37,355 nt of DNA from an uncultured SAR86 cluster bacterium (GTDB lineage: Bacteria > Pseudomonadota > Gammaproteobacteria > Magnimaribacterales > D2472), in NCBI GenBank assembly GCA_902518715.1, contig CABYHU010000002.1, forward strand, positions 1-37,355. The letters are read 5' to 3'. Position numbers and translations under genes: made by a program. Below, in pieces: positions 8,541 to 15,924 of this stretch (positions within the stretch are counted from its first letter, which is position 1; each line of letters starts with the position of its first letter). The notes below the pieces were generated by a model. The model did not search any database. It had not been told where the DNA came from and saw only the letters and a program-made list of their open reading frames with translations.

Positions 8541-10002
8541 ATCGTTCTAAAAAAGGATTTCTTAAAGCCCTTACTTTGTTACCAATAAGCGCTAATTCGA
8601 ACAGATCATTATAATTGTTCCATGAGAAATTTCCAAAACTTGGATCATTAGTTTTAGAAAAGTTTGTCCATGGTATTTGAAAATTATCAGAGATTTCTTG
8701 AGATTCCTTTGGGCCCCAACCTGAATAAGGTTTTTTTGAATGAACACCAAATACATATGGTAGTTCTGAGGCATGAAAACATCCTAGTTTCCCCCTTAAA
8801 ATTTCACTTTGGGTTGAGAATAAATATCCAAAAGAATTTCCTCCTTTTTTCTGAAGAGTTTTATGTGTTGGGATGCCAAAACAAATATCTGTGAGAATCG
8901 CTGAATAGATATCTCCTAATTCATTGATTTTTAAATATTCTCTGTAAGCAGAAATAATTTCTGATAATTTACTAGATTCAAACATTTTTGAGAGCCTTCT
9001 AATGATATATTCCTCATCATTTCTACCAATTCTTGGATGGAATGTACTCCAAAGCTTATATTCATCCAGAGTTGTCCCAGCAATTAAATGAATACTTGAG
9101 GATGAATATGTTTTTAAGTAATCATCCTTAATAAATTTGTTATCTATAACTGGAAGAAAGCCTACCTCAGGAAAAATCCATTTCTTACCATCACTTAATT
9201 TTGAATGTTTTAATTTTTTAGCTGAATTAATTATTGATTCCCAATCACATGATCTTAAATCAGAAACTTTATGGCCATCTTTTTTAAATTGCTCAATAAA
9301 TAATTCAGCCCACTGATTTGCTTTTTCTTTTGTAGCTATTGCATCTAACCCCCCGCTTTGACAAATCGCTTTTTGAAATAAACCATAATCGCCTGCTGCA
9401 ATTTGAAGATTACAACTCCAAGAACCTGCTGACTCCCCAAAAATAGTAATATTGTTTGGATCACCACCAAATGAAGAAATATTTTCTTTTACCCATTTTA
9501 TTGCATTCCTTTGATCCATCAAACCCTCGTTGCCTGATGAATTAATCTGACCATTTGTAACTTCATCAAGTCTAAGAAATCCTAGAGGGCCTAGTCTGTA
9601 GTTTATTGAAACTACTACAACACCTTTTTTTGATAAATGTTCTAAGTTATACATAATACTGCTGGAACCACCGGTGACTAGTGCGCCACCATGTATCCAA
9701 ATCATCACTGGATTTTTAGCTTTAATGTCATTTGAACAAATATTTAAAGTTAAACAATCTTCCGATTGTTTTGATAGAGATCTGTCCTGAAAGAAACTGG
9801 CTCCTGACTGACTTTGATCATCAGACCTTGTTTGAGGAGCCGAATCACCTTTTTCTAATGCCTTAAAGTATATTTCCTCTTCAAAAAGAAATGATTTTCT
9901 CCATCTCTGATTATATTTTGCATAGGGTATACCAAAAAACTGATGGCATTCATTTTGAAATAAGCCCTCAAATTTTCCAGCTTTACTTTCTACTAAACTC
10001 AT
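8509..10002 (-). CDS. Type B carboxylesterase, probably cytoplasmic (upstream copy)
   Basis: A second carboxylesterase type B enzyme, about 497 residues from the ATG at 10002 (MSLVESKAGKFEG). It carries the HGGA oxyanion hole, the GESAGS elbow (Ser near residue 191), an acidic residue in GTTLDEYKLW and the His in GCFHASELPYVFG, so it looks catalytically complete. No signal peptide is seen, unlike its neighbour. The frame is open to a TTG at 10035, but a TATAAT box at 10029-10024 would lie downstream of that TTG, which favours 10002. The pair probably arose by old tandem duplication, since they share NNITIFGESAG and NYRLGPLGF but differ widely elsewhere. Substrate unknown. Confidence 0.9.
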   Translation of the reverse strand: MSLVESKAGKFEGLFQNECHQFFGIPYAKYNQRWRKSFLFEEEIYFKALEKGDSAPQTRSDDQSQSGASFFQDRSLSKQSEDCLTLNICSNDIKAKNPVMIWIHGGALVTGGSSSIMYNLEHLSKKGVVVVSINYRLGPLGFLRLDEVTNGQINSSGNEGLMDQRNAIKWVKENISSFGGDPNNITIFGESAGSWSCNLQIAAGDYGLFQKAICQSGGLDAIATKEKANQWAELFIEQFKKDGHKVSDLRSCDWESIINSAKKLKHSKLSDGKKWIFPEVGFLPVIDNKFIKDDYLKTYSSSSIHLIAGTTLDEYKLWSTFHPRIGRNDEEYIIRRLSKMFESSKLSEIISAYREYLKINELGDIYSAILTDICFGIPTHKTLQKKGGNSFGYLFSTQSEILRGKLGCFHASELPYVFGVHSKKPYSGWGPKESQEISDNFQIPWTNFSKTNDPSFGNFSWNNYNDLFELALIGNKVRALRNPFLERYELIEKYKIF

Positions 10003-10023
10003 TCTTTTTTCATGTGGAAAGAT

Positions 10024-10029
10024 ATTATA
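10024..10029 (-). promoter_or_regulatory. Candidate -10 box for the carboxylesterase pair
   Basis: TATAAT on the minus strand, 21 bases upstream of the ATG at 10002. No convincing -35 hexamer is seen. It lies in the short gap between the divergent tRNA-Pro gene and the esterase, and helps decide the esterase start. Confidence 0.4.
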
Positions 10030-10050
10030 TAACAATAGATAATATCAGTT

Positions 10051-10127
10051 CGGGATGTAGCGCAGCCTGGTAGCGCACCACACTGGGGGTGTGGTGGTCG
10101 TCGGTTCAAATCCGGCCATCCCGACCA
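10051..10127 (+). tRNA. tRNA-Pro (anticodon GGG), CCA encoded
   Basis: A 77-base cloverleaf. The acceptor stem CGGGATG pairs with CATCCCG, with the C1-G72 pair typical of bacterial tRNA-Pro. The D arm has GCGC/GCGC stems around AGCCTGGTA. The anticodon stem CCACA/TGTGG encloses CTGGGGG, giving anticodon GGG (10085-10087), which reads CCC and CCU. The T-loop is GTTCAAATC, followed by discriminator A and a genome-encoded CCA (10125-10127). A GATAAT -10-like hexamer at 10038-10043 would place transcription start at the first base. A run of six T starts two bases after the CCA. The gene converges with ihfA, five bases away. Confidence 0.97.
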
Positions 10128-10132
10128 ATTTT

Positions 10133-10405
10133 TTAGTTAATGTTTTGTTTAACTTCTTCGGATGGTTTAAAGGTTAGTTTCTGCCTTGGCCTAATTTCAT
10201 ATTCTTGAAGAGTTTTAGGATTCCTTCCAACTCTTTTAGGAGTTTTTTTGTATAGAAAAGTCCCGAATTTATTTATGTTAATATTGGTACTCTTATAATC
10301 AGCTAAAACTTTAAAAAATTCTTGCACAAAAAAAAGGCTATCTTTTTGGGATAGCCCTAGTTTTTTTGAAATATTCTTAGCTAAGTCTTTTCTGGTTACC
10401 GACAA
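10133..10405 (-). CDS. ihfA: Integration host factor, alpha subunit (HU/IHF family)
   Basis: A 90-residue DNA-bending protein of the HU/IHF family. The DNA-binding arm signature is present as GRNPKT with the intercalating proline, and KLGLSQKDS matches the IhfA helix KLGLSKRDA. Position after pheT, with tRNA-Pro next door, supports IhfA rather than IhfB or HU, since this order is common in Gammaproteobacteria. The predicted start is TTG (10405-10403), only three bases after the stop of the upstream gene, with a weak GGA as ribosome-binding site. Residues 17-26 are encoded by a textbook intrinsic terminator hairpin. The usual glycine after KT in the arm is replaced (KTLQE). Length is slightly short against about 99 in E. 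coli. Confidence 0.88.
   Translation of the reverse strand: MSVTRKDLAKNISKKLGLSQKDSLFFVQEFFKVLADYKSTNININKFGTFLYKKTPKRVGRNPKTLQEYEIRPRQKLTFKPSEEVKQNIN
10328..10367. terminator. Bidirectional intrinsic terminator inside ihfA
   Basis: On the + strand: eight A (10328-10335), stem GGCTATC (10336-10342), a 7-base loop, stem GATAGCC (10350-10356), then CTAG and seven T (10361-10367). On the minus strand the perfect 7-bp hairpin is followed at once by eight T, a canonical Rho-independent terminator. It lies in codons 17-26 of ihfA. On the + strand it could stop read-through from tRNA-Pro; on the minus strand it could end transcripts coming from the polysaccharide module or attenuate ihfA. Confidence 0.65.
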
Positions 10406-10408
10406 CTA

Positions 10409-11539
10409 TTAAGTTCCAGTGCCTGTACCTGTACCTGTACCTGTACCTGTGCCTGTGCCTGTGCCTGTCGATGTTCCTGTTCCTGTTCCAGGATCATCAT
10501 CAATACCGCCAACATCATTTACGTTAACAGTGATGTCTTGCGTTGAAGAATTTGAACTAGCATCAGTTGCGGTAACTGTTGCTGTATAAACTGATTTAGT
10601 TTCGTAGTCAGGTGCAACAACAAAAGTTAAAACACCGCCTGAAGTAATTTGTAACTCAGTTCCAGATACAGCAAATGTAACTGTTTGAAGATCGGTAGCA
10701 GTAACTGTTCCAATTGCTGTTTGATTTTCATCGGCAACAAAAGTGTCCGAAGAAGTTATTACTGGAGCTGTGGTATCAACAACGTTTACTGTTCTTTCAA
10801 CGGTACCTACATTACCTGAAGCATCAGTAGATGTATATGAAACGATATATGTACCAACGGTATCAGTATCTACTGATCCAGTTATTACAACTATGACAGT
10901 CCCAGAGGCATCAGTAGCTGTTGCTCCTTGCTCAGTATAATCATCACCAAGTTCAACAGTAACCACAGCTGCACCCGTCAAGACAACAACTGGTGGTGTT
11001 GTATCGACAACATCAACTGTTCTTGAAGCAGTGCTAGTGTTACCAGCTGCGTCAGTAGCTGAATAAGTGATTGTATATGTTCCAACAGTGTTTGTATCAA
11101 CAAAACCAGTAGTAGTTACTGTCTCGCCCCCATCAGAAGTTGCTCCCGCATCGGTATATGTTCCACCAAGCTCAACAGTGGCTGGATTGTCTCCAAGAAT
11201 GGTAATAACAGGGAAAACTGTATCTGGAGGGGTTGTTGAATCTTCTGACACGTTGTCTGCTATAACAACGCCAAGAGCAACTAGTAAGGCTTCAATAATT
11301 GAAATTTCTAGAGCTCTCTCTGAAGGAGATCCTGCAGGAACTCCATTACTATCGTCCTCATCGTCACCTTCTTTATATGAAACTAAAAAATCTCTTCTTT
11401 CCTCAAGAGCATTGACGTTATAACTCTCTAGACGTTCTGAAATCTCTGATATTTTTTCATCAGAAACATTTTCATTAGCCATCACTAAACCAGACGATAA
11501 AAATAAAGTAAAAATAGATGTAATTAAAAAATGCTTCAT
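10409..11539 (-). CDS. Exported Ig-like/cadherin-like repeat protein with a Gly-Thr tail
   Basis: A 376-residue secreted or surface protein. The signal peptide MKHFLITSIFTLFLSSGLVMA is followed by a charged region with a SYKEGDDEDD patch and a hydrophobic stretch near 80-95 (IIEALLVALGVVIA). Then come two Ig-like repeats of the DUF5011/HYR type (about 105-180 and 181-255), each with VELG..Y...GA, VDT.TVGTY.. and DA.GN. A cadherin-like domain (about 258-340) ends in DITVNVNDVGG. The last 26 residues are a Gly-Thr repeat encoded by a hexanucleotide array. The function is unknown; position beside the export genes suggests a surface partner or matrix protein. A GGAG ribosome-binding site and a plausible promoter precede it. 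Confidence 0.75.
   Translation of the reverse strand: MKHFLITSIFTLFLSSGLVMANENVSDEKISEISERLESYNVNALEERRDFLVSYKEGDDEDDSNGVPAGSPSERALEISIIEALLVALGVVIADNVSEDSTTPPDTVFPVITILGDNPATVELGGTYTDAGATSDGGETVTTTGFVDTNTVGTYTITYSATDAAGNTSTASRTVDVVDTTPPVVVLTGAAVVTVELGDDYTEQGATATDASGTVIVVITGSVDTDTVGTYIVSYTSTDASGNVGTVERTVNVVDTTAPVITSSDTFVADENQTAIGTVTATDLQTVTFAVSGTELQITSGGVLTFVVAPDYETKSVYTATVTATDASSNSSTQDITVNVNDVGGIDDDPGTGTGTSTGTGTGTGTGTGTGTGTGT
10412..10489 (-). repeat. Hexanucleotide tandem repeat encoding the Gly-Thr C-terminus
   Basis: Thirteen in-frame 6-base units of the form GGNACN, one of them TCGACA, run directly to the stop codon at 10411-10409. In coding order the units are three GGAACA, one TCGACA, three GGCACA, four GGTACA, one GGCACT and one GGAACT. 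The blocks of identical units point to stepwise slippage duplication. Unit gain or loss keeps the frame and only changes tail length. Confidence 0.9.
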
Positions 11540-11559
11540 AAGGACTCCTCTAAAATATG

Positions 11560-11588
11560 ATTATGCATAAAAGTCGGTTTAAAAACAA
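11560..11588 (-). promoter_or_regulatory. Candidate sigma-70 promoter for the Ig-like repeat gene
   Basis: On the minus strand, TTGTTT (11588-11583) and CATAAT (11565-11560) are separated by exactly 17 bases, 20 bases upstream of the ATG at 11539 and ahead of a GGAG ribosome-binding site. It lies in the 86-base spacer after the YjbH-like gene, the largest gap in this part of the run, which suggests separate transcription of the surface protein and ihfA. Confidence 0.45.
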
Positions 11589-11625
11589 TAAAATCTAGCT
11601 AAAATGTCTATAAAATAAACGTATT

Positions 11626-13578
11626 CTAGTTTATTGGTTTAAATTTTACTAAAAGATCATATAAATTACTTTTTCTTATTAGCTTTGCTCCAGGATCTTT
11701 AGTTAGGGGTCTCCAAGAATAATTAATTAGATTCCCAAAAACTGGTATATTAAAGTAGATTCCTTTATCAAAAGACCCTTCACCAAACTGGTCGGAAGAA
11801 ACATCTGTGAAAGAAGCGAAAATGCCAAATTTTGTTCCATTAGAGAATGACCTTGAAAAATCAATAGTGACACCCTCATCGCCTGCAAGATATTCACCAT
11901 AAGATATTTTTGCATCGAAGGGTATATATCCATAATTTCTGTAGTAAAAATTTAGATGTCCTGTTACGTTTGAGTAATCAAGCGTACCAAATTGCATTTT
12001 ATAATCTCTTTTTTTTACATCAAACATTTCAAAACCAATTGCATAATTAGAGCTTTGGTCAAAAAAAAGATATTCAAATCCAACTCCATTAAACATTTCC
12101 TCTAATATGCCTGTCGTGAACATTAAATGATGGTTTTCTCTTAGAGAAAAGTAGTAGTCGAATTGCGCCCTTCCAATAAAAACACCATCATTAAAGTTTT
12201 TAAGATAATCTTTAACATCCGATCTTACTTGAGCTGGATATGTATCCACAGGAGGATATTGAAGATCATCAAAATTGTCTGCAAGAGAATACTTTATATT
12301 TGAAGAAAAATAAAAATTATCCAAAAAGCTGTATTCAGTCGTGTTTTCAAGCATTAGAGCTCCTTTAAAAAATTCTTCTCGCGAAGCTAGGAAAGGTCTA
12401 AATGAAAGGCTCACATTATTTTTGAATCTTTTCTTAGTTTGCCTCTGATAAATTAATTTTGCATCTTCTTCAAAAGTATCGTCATATTCAGTCTTTGCTT
12501 TTAGGTCTACAATTCTAAGGTCTTTTTTTACTGGCTTATCGAAACCGGCATCATTGGAAGCTTTTCTTATAATATCATCGATAATATCTAAATTTGGATG
12601 GGTAAATTGGGTCATTTGGACGCCTATTTGCTCAGCACTTTCATAAATCTTATTTACACCTACTCCATTTGCATTTAGATTTCTAATAAATTTTATGTAC
12701 TTACTATCTGTATCTTTGTGCTGAGATTCCTTGAATCGGTATCGTGGTTTTGACGACTTTGGATTATCTTTATAGCTAAATCTTATTGATGCTGTGTTTC
12801 CTCTTTCAGTTGATATTCCAATAGTGAAATTTTTTGTTAAGTTGATATCTAGACCAAATGAAAATTCCTGTTCAGGCTCTTTATAACCAACTTTGCCAGG
12901 TGTAATAGTCGTGTCATATTCAACTTTAAATATGTATTTTTCGTCAAATGCATGAGTTATTCCGAAAAAGGGTGATGCTGTCGCGCCAGAAAAATATCTT
13001 GACGGTTGAAACTGTCCTCCTTGGTCCTCAATCTTATCTGGTCTTTCATAAAAATCATCACTTATGATACCTAAAGGATTTTTAAAGTTTCTCTTTGATC
13101 CGTCAAGAACTCCCCAGCCAAGTCCAAAATGTAGGTCCGTTTTTCGAATACCATAACTTCCAACAATATATTCTGAACTGTAAAATCCTGATCCAGCAAT
13201 ATCATTTATGCCTATGGCTATTGCCGGCCAGTCTCCCTCTTCTTTCAGTCGAAGTTTAAAATTAAATCCTTTATCTTTGTAGTCTTGATTGCAAACTGGA
13301 TCAAACTCTACATCGCAATAAGGTTTATTTTGGATATTTGTATAAAAAAAAGAGGCTTCTAGCCAATCAAAAGGTGACGAAGACATTGTTATTTTTTGAT
13401 CTGGGTTACCATCATATAGAGTAAATCCAAATGATGACTCATCATAAAATCTTGCAGTTGGAGTATTTATCAGCCCTATAACGCCATGGTTATTGAAAGA
13501 GTTATATGTAAAGCTATCTGCATGAGTATTATCAATATATAAAAAAAAAGCTAAAAAAATAGAGAAACTTTTTCTCAT
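11626..13578 (-). CDS. YjbH-like exopolysaccharide-associated outer-membrane protein
   Basis: A 650-residue protein of the YjbH family, predicted outer-membrane beta-barrel lipoprotein-type proteins linked to exopolysaccharide production in enterobacteria and vibrios. The mature N-terminus NHGVIGLINTPTARFYDESSF is the diagnostic family signature. The sequence is rich in alternating aromatic/polar strands and ends in strand-like segments, consistent with a barrel. The signal peptide (MRKSFSIFLAFFLYIDNTHA) has no lipobox Cys. The gene lies 6 bases after the SLBB export gene, the usual YjbH partner type. Its likely role is outer-membrane passage or assembly of a polysaccharide; the polymer is unknown. 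Confidence 0.82.
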   Translation of the reverse strand: MRKSFSIFLAFFLYIDNTHADSFTYNSFNNHGVIGLINTPTARFYDESSFGFTLYDGNPDQKITMSSSPFDWLEASFFYTNIQNKPYCDVEFDPVCNQDYKDKGFNFKLRLKEEGDWPAIAIGINDIAGSGFYSSEYIVGSYGIRKTDLHFGLGWGVLDGSKRNFKNPLGIISDDFYERPDKIEDQGGQFQPSRYFSGATASPFFGITHAFDEKYIFKVEYDTTITPGKVGYKEPEQEFSFGLDINLTKNFTIGISTERGNTASIRFSYKDNPKSSKPRYRFKESQHKDTDSKYIKFIRNLNANGVGVNKIYESAEQIGVQMTQFTHPNLDIIDDIIRKASNDAGFDKPVKKDLRIVDLKAKTEYDDTFEEDAKLIYQRQTKKRFKNNVSLSFRPFLASREEFFKGALMLENTTEYSFLDNFYFSSNIKYSLADNFDDLQYPPVDTYPAQVRSDVKDYLKNFNDGVFIGRAQFDYYFSLRENHHLMFTTGILEEMFNGVGFEYLFFDQSSNYAIGFEMFDVKKRDYKMQFGTLDYSNVTGHLNFYYRNYGYIPFDAKISYGEYLAGDEGVTIDFSRSFSNGTKFGIFASFTDVSSDQFGEGSFDKGIYFNIPVFGNLINYSWRPLTKDPGAKLIRKSNLYDLLVKFKPIN

Positions 13579-13584
13579 ATCTTT

Positions 13585-15861
13585 TTAATCACTTAAGTTG
13601 TCGATTGCCGCTGCAGAGAATGCTAGATTTGATAGAATCTGAGTTATGGGAGTCAAAGCATTTAAGACAGCGGAATCTACCGCTACCATTCTTGGAACAA
13701 TTACTGTGTCTCCTGCCTCAAGTCTCAAATCCTTTACAAAAATATTTCTTTTAAAATTTTCTACTGTTCCATCAGATTTTATTACATAAACAGAAGACTT
13801 ATCAGCAAGCTTTTTGTATCCGCCTGCAAGAACAATTGCATCATTTACTTTTAAATTTTCTTGGAATTGAAAAGAGGTAGGATTTAAGACTTCTCCGAAA
13901 ACATTAATACCGAATGGTTTATTCGGAACAATAATTTTATCTCCGTCACTTAGAATCGTATTTATTGATCCTTTTGATCCCGGACTATAATTACCAGCAA
14001 CTCTTCCTAAATTAGCTGGCTCAATAGTTTCAGTTAGTCTAGAGTAAAACTCTATATCGTTTAAAGGTTCATTAGGGTTAGCTTTCAAAGAAATTAACAT
14101 AGCCTCATTTAATTTTCTTTTTGCTATTTCAAGAGATTCTAGCTGCTTCTCTCTAATTGCTTCTCTATTTAGAATAATTCCTTCTAGGTACGCCTGCTCT
14201 TTAAATTCACCTACCGCCCTATACAAATCCTCAAGAGTGCTTCCAGGTGTGAGAGTGTAGTTACCAGGAAAACTGATAGCTCCGGAAATATTAACTGTAA
14301 TTAAATCATTAACTGGAGATCTAAGAATCAGCGTATGAAATTTGGAAGCAAGAGCCGTTATTTTTCGATAGTCTTCATAAATAACCTTGTCCTCAGAAGG
14401 AACAATATATGTGACATTTAACTCTATATCGGAAAGATCGAGTCCAAGAAGTTTGATTAAGTCGATCGGGGAAAAATTACCAAAAACTGGTATCTTAAAT
14501 ACATTATCTTTGTAAAATATATTTAATGAATAATCATCAATAAGATTCTGAGTCAGTAATTCTGTTTCATATGTTCTTAAATCCAAATCTGCAAAATATA
14601 ACTTAGAATTTGGGAAGAGCTTTATATCTTGATAAGTTGAGATGTCTTTTAAACTAAACAATTTCGTAGTTTTGACCATATTTTTTTGATCAAATTGTTC
14701 AAGTACTGCTAACCAAGGATATACATCCACGAATGTTAGATCTTTGATTAAGTCATGGAGATATTCATATTCATCAATTGAATAGAATCCTTGCTTTTCA
14801 ACTGCGCCCAAAACCTTGATGCTAAAATTTTCTTCACTTAAAAGACCAAAAACCTCAACCTTGAGGGCATTATTTAAAGTGTATCCTAAATTAGACGTAG
14901 TTTTTTGCTCAATTTTAGTCTCTTTAAGATTTAAAAAAGAAACAGAAATATTTGACTTATTTGCAGTTTGAGTAAATCCAAGTGCAAATCTTACTATATC
15001 TTCAATTGATTCATCTTCAAGGATCTCATAAATTGCTGGACGATTAATTTCACCATTTATCTCCACAAATTGTGATGCAGAATTAATAAGTATTGTGTCT
15101 CCGGATTCAATGGTTATATCATTTGATCTATCTCCATCTATAAGTAAATCATATAGATCAAATGTAAATTTCTCACCTGAACTCCTAATGAGAATTATTT
15201 TTCTAAGTGAGCCAATTTCTGATATCCCACCTGAATAAGAAAGAGCACTTGTAATGGTGCTAAATGGGCTTACCAAATATGTTCCTGGTGTTTTGACAGC
15301 TCCAACGATTGATATTTTTTTACTGCTTAAGTTTTTAATTGATAAATCAACTCTCACTCCAATGTAAACTTGATCAACAAGGTTTGAAATTTTTTCTTTA
15401 ACTTCTCCAAAAGTCTCTCCCGCAACCGAAATAGAGCCAATTTCAGGAAATAGGATTGTTCCATCTAGCTTTACATTTAGATCAAAAATATCTTCCTTAG
15501 ACCCAGATAAGATAACTGTAAATTTATCTCTTAAAGAAATTTTGTAATCATTCGGGAGTGGTAAATCTCCAACTGCCACAGTTGATGATGGCGATGTTGA
15601 AAAAAAGTCATACCCAAATTTTTTACCGTTGACCATATTGCTATCCATCAAATCTGATTCTTCTTGAAGAGTCTCATCTAGTTGGATAATATCTAATTCG
15701 CTTTCGGTATCTCTATTACTAATTTCACCGGATAAAGAATTTGTAATAAGCTCAATTTCATTATTCGAAAGATTTTGAAGTAATGTTTCATCTATTTCCT
15801 GAGCTGATAATAAAAAAGGAAAATACATTAAGATGAATATTTTTGCTAATTTTATGTGCAT
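13585..15861 (-). CDS. Multi-SLBB-domain polysaccharide export protein (Wza-like)
   Basis: About 758 residues. A signal peptide (MHIKLAKIFILMYFPFLLSAQ) is followed by a polysaccharide-export domain (near 95-180: LPNDYKISLRDKFTVILSG, GTILFPEIGSISVAGET). Several SLBB modules follow, seen as ISIVGAVKTPGTY, VEINGEINRPAIYEI, ISGAISFPGNYTLTPGS and INVFGEVLNPTSFQF...AIVLAGG. A C-terminal amphipathic helix (LNALTPITQILSNLAFSAAA) resembles the Wza helix that crosses the outer membrane. It is about twice the length of Wza and lacks the lipobox Cys. I prefer the ATG at 15861: the open frame reaches a TTG at 15885, but that would bury the signal peptide. GGAGG lies 17 bases before the ATG, which is unusually far. 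Confidence 0.87.
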   Translation of the reverse strand: MHIKLAKIFILMYFPFLLSAQEIDETLLQNLSNNEIELITNSLSGEISNRDTESELDIIQLDETLQEESDLMDSNMVNGKKFGYDFFSTSPSSTVAVGDLPLPNDYKISLRDKFTVILSGSKEDIFDLNVKLDGTILFPEIGSISVAGETFGEVKEKISNLVDQVYIGVRVDLSIKNLSSKKISIVGAVKTPGTYLVSPFSTITSALSYSGGISEIGSLRKIILIRSSGEKFTFDLYDLLIDGDRSNDITIESGDTILINSASQFVEINGEINRPAIYEILEDESIEDIVRFALGFTQTANKSNISVSFLNLKETKIEQKTTSNLGYTLNNALKVEVFGLLSEENFSIKVLGAVEKQGFYSIDEYEYLHDLIKDLTFVDVYPWLAVLEQFDQKNMVKTTKLFSLKDISTYQDIKLFPNSKLYFADLDLRTYETELLTQNLIDDYSLNIFYKDNVFKIPVFGNFSPIDLIKLLGLDLSDIELNVTYIVPSEDKVIYEDYRKITALASKFHTLILRSPVNDLITVNISGAISFPGNYTLTPGSTLEDLYRAVGEFKEQAYLEGIILNREAIREKQLESLEIAKRKLNEAMLISLKANPNEPLNDIEFYSRLTETIEPANLGRVAGNYSPGSKGSINTILSDGDKIIVPNKPFGINVFGEVLNPTSFQFQENLKVNDAIVLAGGYKKLADKSSVYVIKSDGTVENFKRNIFVKDLRLEAGDTVIVPRMVAVDSAVLNALTPITQILSNLAFSAAAIDNLSD

Positions 15862-15924
15862 ACTTTTGTTTTTGAGATCCTCCAAAGCTAATTATAAACG
15901 TTTAAAGAATTTAGTATCAAATTT

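Noticed and set aside
6663-10002. The two carboxylesterase frames as one gene broken by a frameshift
   Set aside because: Each frame contains its own full oxyanion hole, nucleophile elbow and catalytic His, so they are two complete genes with a short overlap.
10051-10127. tRNA-Pro as an integration site for a mobile element
   Set aside because: No integrase, transposase or repeated 3' tRNA fragment was seen nearby, and neighbours on both sides are ordinary chromosomal genes.
11067-11423. A 118-codon frame antisense to the Ig-like repeat gene
   Set aside because: It is the mirror of a Thr/Val/Ser-rich repeat sequence, has no family resemblance and no ribosome-binding site; treated as a shadow frame.
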